A stretch of 16,433 bases of DNA from Devosia sp. (GTDB lineage Bacteria; Pseudomonadota; Alphaproteobacteria; Rhizobiales; Devosiaceae). The translations under genes and the position numbers were made by a program. Positions 1 through 7,224 of the stretch are shown piece by piece; the first letter of the stretch is position 1, and the number at the start of each line of letters is the position of its first letter. Under the pieces are notes generated by a model, which was given only the letters and a program-made list of their open reading frames with translations, had not been told where the DNA came from and did not search any database. The DNA lies in assembly GCA_028290245.1 (NCBI GenBank), contig JAQGKG010000163.1, positions 1 to 16,433 of the forward strand, in the 5' to 3' direction.

Positions 1-87
1 GTGTATTTCCAGCATCCCGGCCAGTCACTGTCGATGGTGCGGCTGTATGCCAAGGTGGCGGGGCGAGGCATGGCTAACCGCGCCTAG
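1..87 (+). CDS. C-terminal fragment of an unrecognised protein (possible tyrosine-recombinase remnant)
   Basis: Frame 1 is open from the window edge to a TAG at 85-87, giving 28 residues that end in SLSMVRLYAKVAGRGMANRA. The stretch SLSMVRLYAKV faintly resembles the C-terminal box of tyrosine recombinases, where a short S/T-x-M-V segment precedes the catalytic Tyr (as in SLSMVxRYAHL). However, the box His usually found just before it is not in place (PGQ instead of GH). The start lies outside the window, so neither length nor function can be judged. It may also be an unrelated gene tail or a chance open frame. No tRNA-like attachment site is visible downstream. Confidence 0.3.
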   Translation: MYFQHPGQSLSMVRLYAKVAGRGMANRA

Positions 88-171
88 AAAACTGTTCGTT
101 GTGCGTGGGATAGCCTAACGCAGCTGAGTTGCGCTATGGTTGGTCCGACCAGAGTGCGGGCCGGCTGACTG

Positions 172-423
172 ATGCAGTATTTCTTCCACGTGAGAAGCGG
201 CGCCCGGTCCATCCTGGACGCGGAGGGCGCCTATTTCCCTACGCAACAGGCAGCACGCGCGGAGGCGGCTTCCGTCGCACGAGAGCTGGTGGGCCGGAGC
301 CTTGCCGCTGATGAGGACGTGGACTGGTCGGGGGCGATCGAAATAGCCACCGACGGCGGAGTGGTGGAGACGGTGGGTTTCCTCGAGGCCGCAGGCGTAC
401 TGCTGGCGGCGCGAAAGCGCTAA
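172..423 (+). CDS. DUF6894 family small protein
   Basis: This 83-residue protein begins MQYFFHVRSG, followed by an acidic, Ala-rich helix (DAEGAYFPTQQAARAEAASVA). That pattern of YFFHVR, then D/E-x-E-G, then a run of Ala and Arg is typical of DUF6894, a small family common in Rhizobiales with no assigned biochemical role. Full family length is about 75-90 residues, so it is complete. There is no signal peptide or membrane segment. No strong ribosome site precedes ATG 172. Its stop codon overlaps the stop of the convergent Crp/Fnr gene by 4 bp, so there is no room for a terminator. Identification is by pattern recall, not by search. Confidence 0.75.
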   Translation: MQYFFHVRSGARSILDAEGAYFPTQQAARAEAASVARELVGRSLAADEDVDWSGAIEIATDGGVVETVGFLEAAGVLLAARKR

Positions 424-1133
424 ATCTGGCGGCGCCGGAAGTCTTCGCCGAACAACCGGGTATAGTGGGCCTCGGCGCGCCCATAACCGCCATTAGCCTC
501 GGCTATCAGCCCGTCACGGTCGCGAATTTCGATCTGGCCGCGCGAGGAGCCGATCATCCCCCGGCCTTCGAGTAGGTGGATGGCGACGGTGACGCCGGGG
601 CGCCGGCAGCAGAGCATTTGGGCGAGGAACTCGTGGGTGATGTGGATCAGATTGGTATCGACCCTGTCGTGCACCATCAGCAGCCAACGCGCCAAACGTT
701 CCTCGAGCTTGGCGCGGCCATTGGCGGCGACGGTGGAGGCGATCTGCAACTCGAAGGCGCGGGCGAATTTCAGCATCAGCGCGTTGAAGGCGGGATCGCT
801 GTCGAGGGTCTGGCGGAACAGTTGTCGGGGCAGGCGGTAGGCGCTGCCTTCGACTTGTACATTGCCATCGAACGCGGCCACTTCGTCGCCCAGGACGAGA
901 CCGATATCGAACAGGCCCTCACGGCCAACCATGGCAATCTCGATGAGATGGCCGGGCTCGTATTCGGACACCAGCGAGATCAGTCCGTCTTCGACAAAGT
1001 AGACCCATTCGGACTGTTCACCGGCGGCCACTAGATTGTCGCGGGTTTTGAGTTGTACCGGTTCGAGCGCTGGAACCAGCAGGTCTGACGCAGATTGGCC
1101 CAACGCGTTGAGCAGCAAATTGACGTACGCCAC
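420..1133 (-). CDS. Crp/Fnr family transcriptional regulator
   Basis: This 237-residue cytoplasmic regulator has an N-terminal cyclic-nucleotide-binding-type beta barrel (about residues 15-115, with the VYFVEDGLISLV and IEIAMVGREGLFDIGLVLG segments). A long dimerisation helix follows (about 118-150), then a C-terminal winged helix (about 152-225; ITHEFLAQMLCCRRPGVTVAI is the recognition region). It lacks the N-terminal Cys cluster of true Fnr and the full cAMP-contact motif, so its effector is unknown. This divergent subgroup is frequent in Rhizobiales. Two GTG codons are possible. GTG 1139 touches the GGGGGAGG ribosome site, while GTG 1133 leaves 5 nt, so I chose 1133. It is divergent from the PAS-LuxR gene and shares its 280 bp upstream region. 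Confidence 0.85.
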   Translation of the reverse strand: MAYVNLLLNALGQSASDLLVPALEPVQLKTRDNLVAAGEQSEWVYFVEDGLISLVSEYEPGHLIEIAMVGREGLFDIGLVLGDEVAAFDGNVQVEGSAYRLPRQLFRQTLDSDPAFNALMLKFARAFELQIASTVAANGRAKLEERLARWLLMVHDRVDTNLIHITHEFLAQMLCCRRPGVTVAIHLLEGRGMIGSSRGQIEIRDRDGLIAEANGGYGRAEAHYTRLFGEDFRRRQI

Positions 1134-1221
1134 AGCCACCTCCCCCGTGGGCAGGCGTAATTGAGAATGCCTGCATGTCCTGCATACTAGCCGTTATTCA
1201 CGGAAATGATGGTATGCAATA

Positions 1222-1391
1222 GACAGTACAATTCGTACGAAGTATTCGGGGGCTAAACGGTTGGATTTGTGAATGAAACTGCCGCCACAAGACAAAATTG
1301 CGGCTTTGACAGTACATGGGTTGTGAATTGGACTATTTTATTTTAACGGTGCAGGAACCGGATTTCGTCGGATCGGTGTACGGTACCGTAC
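1222..1391. promoter_or_regulatory. Divergent control region with GTAC palindromes and repeated GACAGTACA
   Basis: The gap between the Crp/Fnr gene and the PAS-LuxR gene is AT-richer than its surroundings and contains ordered motifs. A perfect 14-bp palindrome GTACGGTACCGTAC lies at 1378-1391, and a perfect 10-bp palindrome TTCGTACGAA at 1232-1241. The 9-mer GACAGTACA occurs twice (1222-1230 and 1308-1316), and TTGTGAAT occurs twice (1267-1274 and 1321-1328). A consensus -35 hexamer TTGACA sits at 1306-1311 without an obvious -10 at 16-18 bp. These are plausible operators for one or both flanking regulators. Which protein binds is inference. Confidence 0.45.
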
Positions 1392-1412
1392 GCTTGACGT
1401 CGATCTGGGAGG

Positions 1413-2063
1413 ATGAGCGTGCAAGACTATACCCGACCGCAGCCGATTTTAGACGCTCCATTTCATAAGAGCGTTGTTCCTCAAACCGTCATGGATGCAT
1501 TCGAAAATGCGTCTGCTTTCATCGCGATTTTACACGGTCCGGAACATATTTTCGAACTGGCTAATGCGCAGTATCGCAAGCTGATGGGGGTCCGAGTGTT
1601 TATCGGCCGCACCATACGTGAAGTAGCGCCCGACGTCGCCGACCAAGGTTTCTTCGAAACGCTGGATCGTGTTTACCAGACCGGCGAAATCTACGTGGCG
1701 CGCGATATTCCGCTGGTTCTCACTCGGGTGGAGGGGATGCCGGCCGAGGCGTTTCGCATCAATCTGTTGTATTCAGCGATCACCAAACCCGAGGGCGGAA
1801 GCTACGGCATTTTCGTCGAAGGGACGGTGATATCCGGACCGCCTGGCGCGATGGCGGGAGAACAGAAGGATCGCTTGCTCACCCCCCGCGAGCTTGAGGT
1901 TCTGCATTGGAGTTCGCAGGGAAAGACGGCGGATGTCACGGCGTCCATCCTTGGCATCGGTACGCGGACGGTGCATCACTACATGAGCCGGATCATCGAC
2001 AAGCTGCAGGCGACCAATCATACCCACGCCGTTGCCGAGGCAATGCGGCGGAATATTTTATAG
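1413..2063 (+). CDS. PAS domain-containing LuxR-family transcriptional regulator
   Basis: This 216-residue regulator has a PAS-like sensor domain at about residues 22-140 (MDAFENASAFIAILHGPEHI, then FELANAQYRKLMG) and a LuxR-type helix-turn-helix at about 152-216. The latter reads LTPRELEVLHWSSQGKT, then LGIGTRTVHHYMSRIIDKL, ending AVAEAMRRNIL. There is no receiver domain, so it senses through PAS rather than phosphorylation; the ligand or partner is unknown. The ribosome site GGGAGG abuts ATG 1413. An in-frame GTG at 1419 has better spacing (6 nt) and may be the real start. It is convergent with bphP with a 10 bp gap, so it may belong to the same light-response locus, which is inference. A 14-bp palindrome lies 21 bp upstream. 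Confidence 0.85.
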   Translation: MSVQDYTRPQPILDAPFHKSVVPQTVMDAFENASAFIAILHGPEHIFELANAQYRKLMGVRVFIGRTIREVAPDVADQGFFETLDRVYQTGEIYVARDIPLVLTRVEGMPAEAFRINLLYSAITKPEGGSYGIFVEGTVISGPPGAMAGEQKDRLLTPRELEVLHWSSQGKTADVTASILGIGTRTVHHYMSRIIDKLQATNHTHAVAEAMRRNIL

Positions 2064-2073
2064 GTTTGCGGCT

Positions 2074-4608
2074 TTAACCCAGCAAGCGGCGGAGTTCGGC
2101 GAGGATGGCGTCGCGGGAATAGGGCTTGCGGACGACGGGTATGGCGGTGAATGCCTGGCCGATGCCGCCATCGCCATAGCCGGTCGCGAAGATGAACGGC
2201 ACGCCTCTGGCTTGGAGGGCTGTGGCGATCGGCTCGGAATTGCCATCACCCAGATTGACGTCGAGGATTGCAACGTCGGGTAAATCCTTGTCGAGATATG
2301 TGAGGGCTTCGGTTGACGAGGTTACGGTCGCAACCACGGAGAGGCCAGCCTCTTCGAGGATTTGCTCGAGGTCTAGCGCGATCAGCATCTGGTCTTCTAC
2401 GATCAGCACGCGCTTGCCGTTAAGGTTGAAGCCTGACTTGGCAATCGGCGGGATCGAAGCTGGGGGCGGAGTCTCGGTCCGCGCGGTGCGGAGCGAGATG
2501 AACTTCGGCGGAATGCGGAAGCGCGCGACGACGCCGGTCGGTAGGTATTGCACATCGCTTTCGCCGCCGAGGTCGAAGGGGACGCTTCGGTCGATCAGCA
2601 CGGTGCCAAAGCCGAGGCGGCTTGGTGGGGTGACGATGGGGCCTTGGCTTTCGACCCAGTGGATATCGCAGGCGCCAACGAGGTCGACGGTCCAACTGAC
2701 ATCGAGGCGCCCGCCGGGGCGGGATAGGGCGCCGTATTTGGCGGCATTGGTCGATAGTTCATGCAGCACCAAAGCCATGATGGAAAACGAGCGGGCGTCC
2801 ATCCAGACATTGTCGCCAGTCAGATTGATGGTGGTCGCGCCGGCGCGATAGGGCAGCAGTTCGGCCTCGAGCAGGTCCTGCAAGGCCCCGCCGCCTTCGC
2901 CGCGGATCACCTGATCATGCGCCAGCGACAGCGCCTGAATGCGGCCGCGCAGGGATTCCACGTAGTCGGCGAGTGACAGATCGGCCTCGACTGGGTTGGT
3001 AACCAGCGACTTGATAATGGCGAGGATGTTCTTGACGCGGTGGTTAAGCTCTTCGTTGAGCATGCGCTGGCGGACTTCGGCCTTGGAGCGTTCGTCGGCG
3101 AGCAATTCGGAATGCTGCAGGATGACGCCGACTAGCGCCATGCGAGCGGCTTCGGCGAATTCGCGCTCCTGCTCGCTCCAGGGGACGGACTGCTGGTGGA
3201 CGGTCTCCTTCCAGACTGCAAAGCTCTTACGCGGCGTCAGGCGATCGCCCATCGGCCCGGACTCATAGGTCTTGTTGGGGTTGCCGCCCCAATCGAGGGT
3301 CTGGACCACTTCCTTGCGAAACAGAAAGACGTAGTCGCGCGGGCGCTGAGACAGCGGCAGGGCCAGCATTCCCGACGCTACGTCAGCATAGGTCTCGGCA
3401 CCGGCAAGGACGTCGGACAGCTTGTGGGAAGCCCAGACCCGGCCTTGTGCCACTGTTTCGGCAAAACGGGCGAGGACGGGAATGGCTTCGTCCGGGGGCG
3501 TGATGCCGGAAGTCGTCAGTTCACCGTCAAGCCACATAGCGAGGCCGTCGGCTGGAATGAGCCGGCCGAAGTCTTGGAGGCGTTCGCGCAGCAGAGCATG
3601 GATGTCCTCGACGCGCACCGCCGCCTGCAGCAGGTCATCGAGGGCGGCGCGGGCGGCGGTGGCAGAATCGAGCGACTGGCGGTGGCGCAATGCCGTCAGG
3701 TGCAGCGAGAAAAAGTCGCCGAACATTTCGGCGGCGATACGCTGGGCCATGGAGAGCGTGCGCGGGCCGTAATGGTGGCAGGCGATGAGGCCCCAAAGCT
3801 CGCCATCGACAATGATGGAAATCGACATCGAGGCGCCGACGCCCATGTTACGCAGGTATTCGCAATGGATGGGGGACACACTGCGCAGATGCGCAAAAGA
3901 CAGGTCGAGTGGCTCGCCAGAGGCGTCGAATTGCGGATTGATGCGGATGCGTTCGAAATTGGCGTCGGAAATGACTCGGATAGTGTTTTTGAGGTAGAGC
4001 GCCCGCGCCTGCTGGGGAATGTCGCTGGCGGGGAAATATTGGCCTAAGAAGCTTTCGAGATCGGCGCGCTTAGCTTCGCTGATCACCTTACCAGCGCCAT
4101 CGGCGCCGAACTGATAAATCATTACGCGGTCGTAGCCGAGCATGCCTTGGATAAGGCGTGCGGTATCGCGGACCAGGCGATCGAATGAATTTAGCGTGGC
4201 GATGCGCGTGAGCATGGCGCGGGCGATTTCGAGCGGCCTCGATACATCGTCGCCGGCCGGCTCGAATTCGATGATGACATTGCCCTTGAAGCGATGCACG
4301 GCGATGTCGAAGTGCCGGCCATTGGGCAGAGCTTTGTTGAACATCAGGGCGGAGCGACTGCCTTCGGGCGTACGGGCAAGCGCGTTGCGGAGTTCGTGCT
4401 CGAGTTTCTGGCCGAGAATGACGGACGGCTCTAGGCCATTCAGATTACCTTCGACACCAAGTATGGCCTGGCTATTGACGGAGTGGCGCACGATGGCCGT
4501 TGCCGAAATATTGCACGCCAGCATACAGCCGTGGGGCTGGATGCTGCCGGGGATATGGATTGGCTCGACGTCGCAATTGGTCAGATTGACCGAACTAAGC
4601 TCGTTCAT
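2074..4608 (-). CDS. bphP: Bacteriophytochrome: biliverdin photoreceptor HWE histidine kinase with fused receiver domain
   Basis: This 844-residue red/far-red photoreceptor kinase has PAS, GAF, PHY, HWE kinase and receiver domains in that order. The chromophore Cys12 sits in TNCDVEPIHIPGSIQPHG, the bacterial biliverdin position. GAF hallmarks are Tyr165, PASDIP (193-198, with Asp196), His248 and CHHYGPR near 277-283. The PHY tongue carries PRKSF (459-463). The kinase has phospho-acceptor His523 (LNHRVKN), HELSTNAAKYGAL (616-628) and the WVE box (651-653) that defines HWE kinases. The receiver (about 731-844) has ED 738-739, phospho-Asp783 and Lys828, all intact. This order matches Agrobacterium Agp2/AtBphP2, a bathy phytochrome; bathy behaviour here is only an inference. 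ATG 4608 begins MNELSSVNL and overlaps the end of bphO by 14 bp, which points to translational coupling. The longer open frame upstream overlaps bphO and is rejected. Confidence 0.95.
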   Translation of the reverse strand: MNELSSVNLTNCDVEPIHIPGSIQPHGCMLACNISATAIVRHSVNSQAILGVEGNLNGLEPSVILGQKLEHELRNALARTPEGSRSALMFNKALPNGRHFDIAVHRFKGNVIIEFEPAGDDVSRPLEIARAMLTRIATLNSFDRLVRDTARLIQGMLGYDRVMIYQFGADGAGKVISEAKRADLESFLGQYFPASDIPQQARALYLKNTIRVISDANFERIRINPQFDASGEPLDLSFAHLRSVSPIHCEYLRNMGVGASMSISIIVDGELWGLIACHHYGPRTLSMAQRIAAEMFGDFFSLHLTALRHRQSLDSATAARAALDDLLQAAVRVEDIHALLRERLQDFGRLIPADGLAMWLDGELTTSGITPPDEAIPVLARFAETVAQGRVWASHKLSDVLAGAETYADVASGMLALPLSQRPRDYVFLFRKEVVQTLDWGGNPNKTYESGPMGDRLTPRKSFAVWKETVHQQSVPWSEQEREFAEAARMALVGVILQHSELLADERSKAEVRQRMLNEELNHRVKNILAIIKSLVTNPVEADLSLADYVESLRGRIQALSLAHDQVIRGEGGGALQDLLEAELLPYRAGATTINLTGDNVWMDARSFSIMALVLHELSTNAAKYGALSRPGGRLDVSWTVDLVGACDIHWVESQGPIVTPPSRLGFGTVLIDRSVPFDLGGESDVQYLPTGVVARFRIPPKFISLRTARTETPPPASIPPIAKSGFNLNGKRVLIVEDQMLIALDLEQILEEAGLSVVATVTSSTEALTYLDKDLPDVAILDVNLGDGNSEPIATALQARGVPFIFATGYGDGGIGQAFTAIPVVRKPYSRDAILAELRRLLG

Positions 4609-5136
4609 GCGCGGCTTTCGCGTAGATGGAAAGGGCGAAGCGGAAAGTGGCTTCGGCGCCAGCAATGACCTCGTCGTGTGACGCGGTCGTGGTTTCAAGT
4701 TCGGTCATGAACCGGCGCCAACGATCGTGATCGCCGGCTTGACGGGCAAGGTGCCGGGCGCCGAAATCATCACGTAGGCCCAGCTTTTGCGCTTCGCGCA
4801 CCAGCATGCGGGCGCCCATGGATGAGCCTTCAAGCACATAAGCAACGCCCAGACGCTGGGCAGTGGTCGTTATTGCCGGAGCGAGCTCATAAACCGGCGG
4901 CACGTCGAGGGTAAGATCGGCCAGGTCCTGCGCTGTCAGATCCGCAATGGGATCGATCTCCCAGCCTGCCGGAGCCAACGCAAAGCTTGCCTCGACGGCG
5001 CGGCGGAACCGGTAAGTGTTGTGTGTGAAGGTGCCATAGGTGGCCACGTCTGCAAAATGGCCGACGGCACGGCCAATTCTTCGTGGCTTTGAGCAGTCCG
5101 GGCACGTAGAGCGCTTCGCAGGGTAGGATCGGTCAT
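4595..5136 (-). pseudogene. bphO: Biliverdin-producing heme oxygenase, frameshifted
   Basis: Heme oxygenase opens haem to biliverdin, CO and iron, and in this position supplies the phytochrome chromophore. The N-terminus (ATG 5136, after GGAG with 5 nt spacing) reads MTDPTLRSALRARTAQSHEE with proximal haem ligand His18. It then runs out of frame. The rest of the family pattern continues in another frame: AVGHFADVATYGTF, then the distal-helix signature YVLEGSSMGARML. Adding one base near 5071-5074 (GAATTGGCCGTG read as GAA-TTG-GxC-CGT-G) joins the halves into 180 residues, the usual family length. An internal GTG at 5047 could give 150 residues, but these lack His18 and have no ribosome site. 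A true mutation, a sequencing error or (least likely) recoding would explain it. The 3' end overlaps bphP by 14 bp. Confidence 0.85.
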
Positions 5137-5258
5137 TCAGGCTCCAGTCAGCGCGACACTACGAGCCCAATAAGGCGCAGTCACTAGGTAAAGAGAACTG
5201 CCCTATAAATAGGTGCGATGTCGGTGGACAGCGGAGGATGACAGCTGCCGCGATGGAC

Positions 5259-5831
5259 CTAGTAGACCTTAACCGATGACAGATTGCGCAGGAGATACTG
5301 ATCGAGTGCCGGCTGGGAAGCCACGATGCGTTCGCAATAGCTCTGGAAGAACCGGTCTCGGCAGACGTCGACAGAGGTGCCATCGACGCGGACCGAGGAG
5401 AAGCTGTTGTCGAGGCCGGACAGGGCGAGATCCTTGAGGACCTGGCCGGTTTTCAGGCAAATCTCCGAGCCGGTGTAATTGGTACCGGTGTAGAAGCAGA
5501 CGGTGCCGCCACGGGGATACTGGGCCAAGCCATTAGGCCAGTCACCGGGAATAGCGCCGAATGAGATGTTGCGCTTGTAGGTCCAGCCGCGCCCAGTGTC
5601 GCCATCGACAAGGCACCACAGCTTCTGGCAGCGCAGCACCTGAATTGCGGAGTGTGTCGCGATTTCGCCGGTCAGGGCATACTTGGTGCCGGGGCCATTG
5701 TGCAACTGGAGCGCGTTTTCGCTGAACGCGTGGGTACCTGACTGCGATGCTGCCATGGCCGGTGCTTGGGCGAGGGTGAACAGAAGCGCGGCGCTGGTAA
5801 GGGCGGTCAGCAAGCGGAGAACGGTACGCAT
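5259..5831 (-). CDS. Secreted SH3-like / beta-gamma-crystallin (I36-like) domain protein
   Basis: This 190-residue protein has a signal peptide (about 1-28, hydrophobic core VLRLLTALTSAALLFTLA, AMA cleavage). A bacterial SH3-like domain follows (about 33-92: LQLHNGPGTKYALTGEI, CQKLWCLVDG, GWTYKRNIS). The C-terminal domain (about 110-190) has two crystallin-type Greek-key motifs (VCFYTGTNYTGSEICL, then LDNSFSSVRV, then VCRDRFFQSYCE) resembling peptidase inhibitor family I36. Paired cysteines suggest disulfides after export. The role is unknown; cell-envelope binding is a guess from the SH3 fold. ATG 5831 has AGGAA 8 nt upstream and starts the signal peptide. An in-frame extension to 5891 has no such support. 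It is a paralogue of the gene immediately upstream on the same strand. Confidence 0.8.
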   Translation of the reverse strand: MRTVLRLLTALTSAALLFTLAQAPAMAASQSGTHAFSENALQLHNGPGTKYALTGEIATHSAIQVLRCQKLWCLVDGDTGRGWTYKRNISFGAIPGDWPNGLAQYPRGGTVCFYTGTNYTGSEICLKTGQVLKDLALSGLDNSFSSVRVDGTSVDVCRDRFFQSYCERIVASQPALDQYLLRNLSSVKVY

Positions 5832-5903
5832 CGGGTTGGTTCCTATGGCGGGTGCTGCACGCAATCTACCGCGAGACGGCTTGGCTTCCAATAGGTCAAA
5901 ACG

Positions 5904-5929
5904 AAGGGCGCAACCGAGGTTGCGCCCTT
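5904..5929 (-). terminator. Stem-loop terminator after the 223-aa SH3 protein gene
   Basis: An 11-bp perfect stem (AAGGGCGCAAC at 5904-5914 with GTTGCGCCCTT at 5919-5929) has a 4-nt loop. On the minus strand it is followed by a short T-rich run (CGTTTTG). It lies 25 bp past the stop of the 5954-6625 gene, so the two tandem paralogues are probably separate transcripts with some read-through. Confidence 0.75.
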
Positions 5930-5953
5930 ATAGTCACTGTGCCGTCGCGACGA

Positions 5954-6625
5954 TTAACGCACGCGGACCGAAGCGACGAAATCGTCTAGGTCACCGAGCG
6001 ACGAGGCGCTGGTGGTGTAGGTGCGGCAATCGCGATAATTGTTTTCAGAGCAGACCTGAACCTGGAGGCCATCGGGGTTATCGATGGACGAGATACGGTC
6101 CGCCCAATTGCCGAGGTTGCGATTGCTGTCGCCCGATTCGAGGCAGAAGCTGTCGCCACGGAAGCGGGTACGATCATAAAAGCAGACTTCGCCGTCAAAT
6201 GTCGGCTGCACGACCGGAGGACGCGGCGGGCGCTGAGGCTGCTGAACCTGCGGCTGCTGGCCGACGCCGAAATTGATGGTTGGGCCACCAGGACCAGTCG
6301 AGAAGCCAAAGGATACGCCTGGCTGCTGCGGGTTGACGACTGCGCCGCCACCAGCGCTCAGGTAGGTGGACGAAATCCAGCCGTCAGGGCCGGGCTTGGC
6401 GATGTAGCACCACGAGCCTTCGCACTGCTGCACATCAACCTGGGTGCCGCGACGCACGGCGTCCACGACGGCATAATTGGTGCCTGGGCCCTGGCGCACG
6501 TTGACGTTGCTGGTGACTGTGCCGGGGGCTGCATAAGCAGCTGGCAGGAAAACAACGACGGCAGTGGCTGCGACCGCGATGCCGGTAGCAACATTCAGCA
6601 AAGTCTTGCGGGTACGGCGGTTCAT
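5954..6625 (-). CDS. Secreted SH3-domain / crystallin (I36-like) domain protein, paralogue with a Pro/Gln-rich linker
   Basis: This 223-residue protein has a basic start (MNRRTRKTLL), a hydrophobic signal segment (about 10-32, cleavage near AYAAP) and a bacterial SH3 domain. The SH3 domain spans about 35-90, with VTSNVNVRQGPGTNYAVVDA, CEGSWCYIA and GWISSTYLS. A low-complexity Gly/Pro/Gln linker follows (about 92-143). The C-terminal crystallin/I36-like domain (about 146-223) reads VCFYDRTRFRGDSFCLESG, then WADRISSI, then VCSENNYRDCRTY. The order is the same as in the downstream neighbour, which lacks the long linker, so the pair probably arose by tandem duplication and diverged. It is predicted periplasmic or extracellular with disulfides. 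ATG 6625 follows AGGAG with about 8 nt spacing. The function is not known; the protease-inhibitor label of the I36 family should not be assumed. Confidence 0.8.
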   Translation of the reverse strand: MNRRTRKTLLNVATGIAVAATAVVVFLPAAYAAPGTVTSNVNVRQGPGTNYAVVDAVRRGTQVDVQQCEGSWCYIAKPGPDGWISSTYLSAGGGAVVNPQQPGVSFGFSTGPGGPTINFGVGQQPQVQQPQRPPRPPVVQPTFDGEVCFYDRTRFRGDSFCLESGDSNRNLGNWADRISSIDNPDGLQVQVCSENNYRDCRTYTTSASSLGDLDDFVASVRVR

Positions 6626-6820
6626 GCTTGGCGCTCCTGTGTTCTGGTCATCCGGCCCGAATGGGCGACGCGTGCGGCGACCAGGTATTTTGCTGAAGAA
6701 ACGGGGCGATGGAGAAAAGAGTTCCGGGGCCCTGGGAAATTGTCAGTGATTGCCGTGTCTTTCGAGCGCCGCTGTTGCCACGGTGTTTAGTGAGGCCATG
6801 CTGAACGTTGCCTGAACAAA

Positions 6821-7222
6821 TCAGTCCGGGATTTTGCGCTTGGTGCCGTCTTCATTGAGCGCCACGAAGACGAAGCGACCCTCGGTCACCTTGACCCGGT
6901 CGGCCAGTCGATTACGGCGGGCCCAGGCCTCGACGCCGACGGTAATCGACGTGGTGCCGACCCGTTCGACATTGGTGTAGACGCAGAGCACGTCGCCGAC
7001 TTTTACCGGGGCAATGAACGTCATGGCTTCGACAGCGACGGTGACGGTGCGGCCAAGAGTGCGTTCGACAGCCGCAATGGAGCCGGCAATATCCATCTGG
7101 CTCAGCACCCAACCGCCGAAAATATCACCGGAGGGATTGGTATCAGCCGGCATGGCCAGCGTGCGGATGGTCAGCGCGCCTTTTGGGCCGACGATTTTGA
7201 TGGTTTCAGTCGTGTCGCTCAT
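6821..7222 (-). CDS. Acyl-CoA thioesterase, YciA-like hotdog fold
   Basis: This 133-residue cytoplasmic protein matches YciA-type acyl-CoA hydrolases in length and pattern. It has LAMPADTNPSGDIFGGWVLS (about 23-42, with the catalytic Asp in GDIFGG), MDIAGSIAAVERT, AMTFIAPVKVGDVLCVY, VGVEAWAR and RFVFVALNEDG. The family hydrolyses acyl-CoAs to free acid and CoA and forms hexamers. ATG 7222 has AAAGGA 8-9 nt upstream, and it follows tdk with a 2 bp gap, so the two are almost certainly co-transcribed. The metabolic link between nucleoside salvage and CoA-ester turnover is not obvious. An in-frame extension to 7279 lies inside tdk and is rejected. Confidence 0.9.
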   Translation of the reverse strand: MSDTTETIKIVGPKGALTIRTLAMPADTNPSGDIFGGWVLSQMDIAGSIAAVERTLGRTVTVAVEAMTFIAPVKVGDVLCVYTNVERVGTTSITVGVEAWARRNRLADRVKVTEGRFVFVALNEDGTKRKIPD

Positions 7223-7224
7223 AG

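Noticed and set aside
88..171. Possible tRNA or attachment site after the left-edge fragment
   Set aside because: Short inverted repeats are present, but no acceptor/anticodon/T-arm arrangement or direct repeat could be traced.
3196..4047. 283-residue plus-strand frame inside bphP
   Set aside because: It is a shadow of a phytochrome whose domains and catalytic residues are all readable on the minus strand.
4609..4698. 30-residue N-terminal extension of the phytochrome
   Set aside because: It lies in the bphO coding region. The Met at 4608 puts Cys12 at the expected distance from the N-terminus.
5045..5085. Programmed frameshifting in the heme oxygenase gene
   Set aside because: I see no slippery heptamer followed by a convincing pseudoknot or stem at the junction, and heme oxygenases are not known to use recoding. 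A mutation or sequencing error is simpler.
5159..5383. 74-residue minus-strand frame across the gap upstream of bphO
   Set aside because: It overlaps the secreted SH3 protein in another frame, is Ser/Arg-rich, and has no ribosome site.
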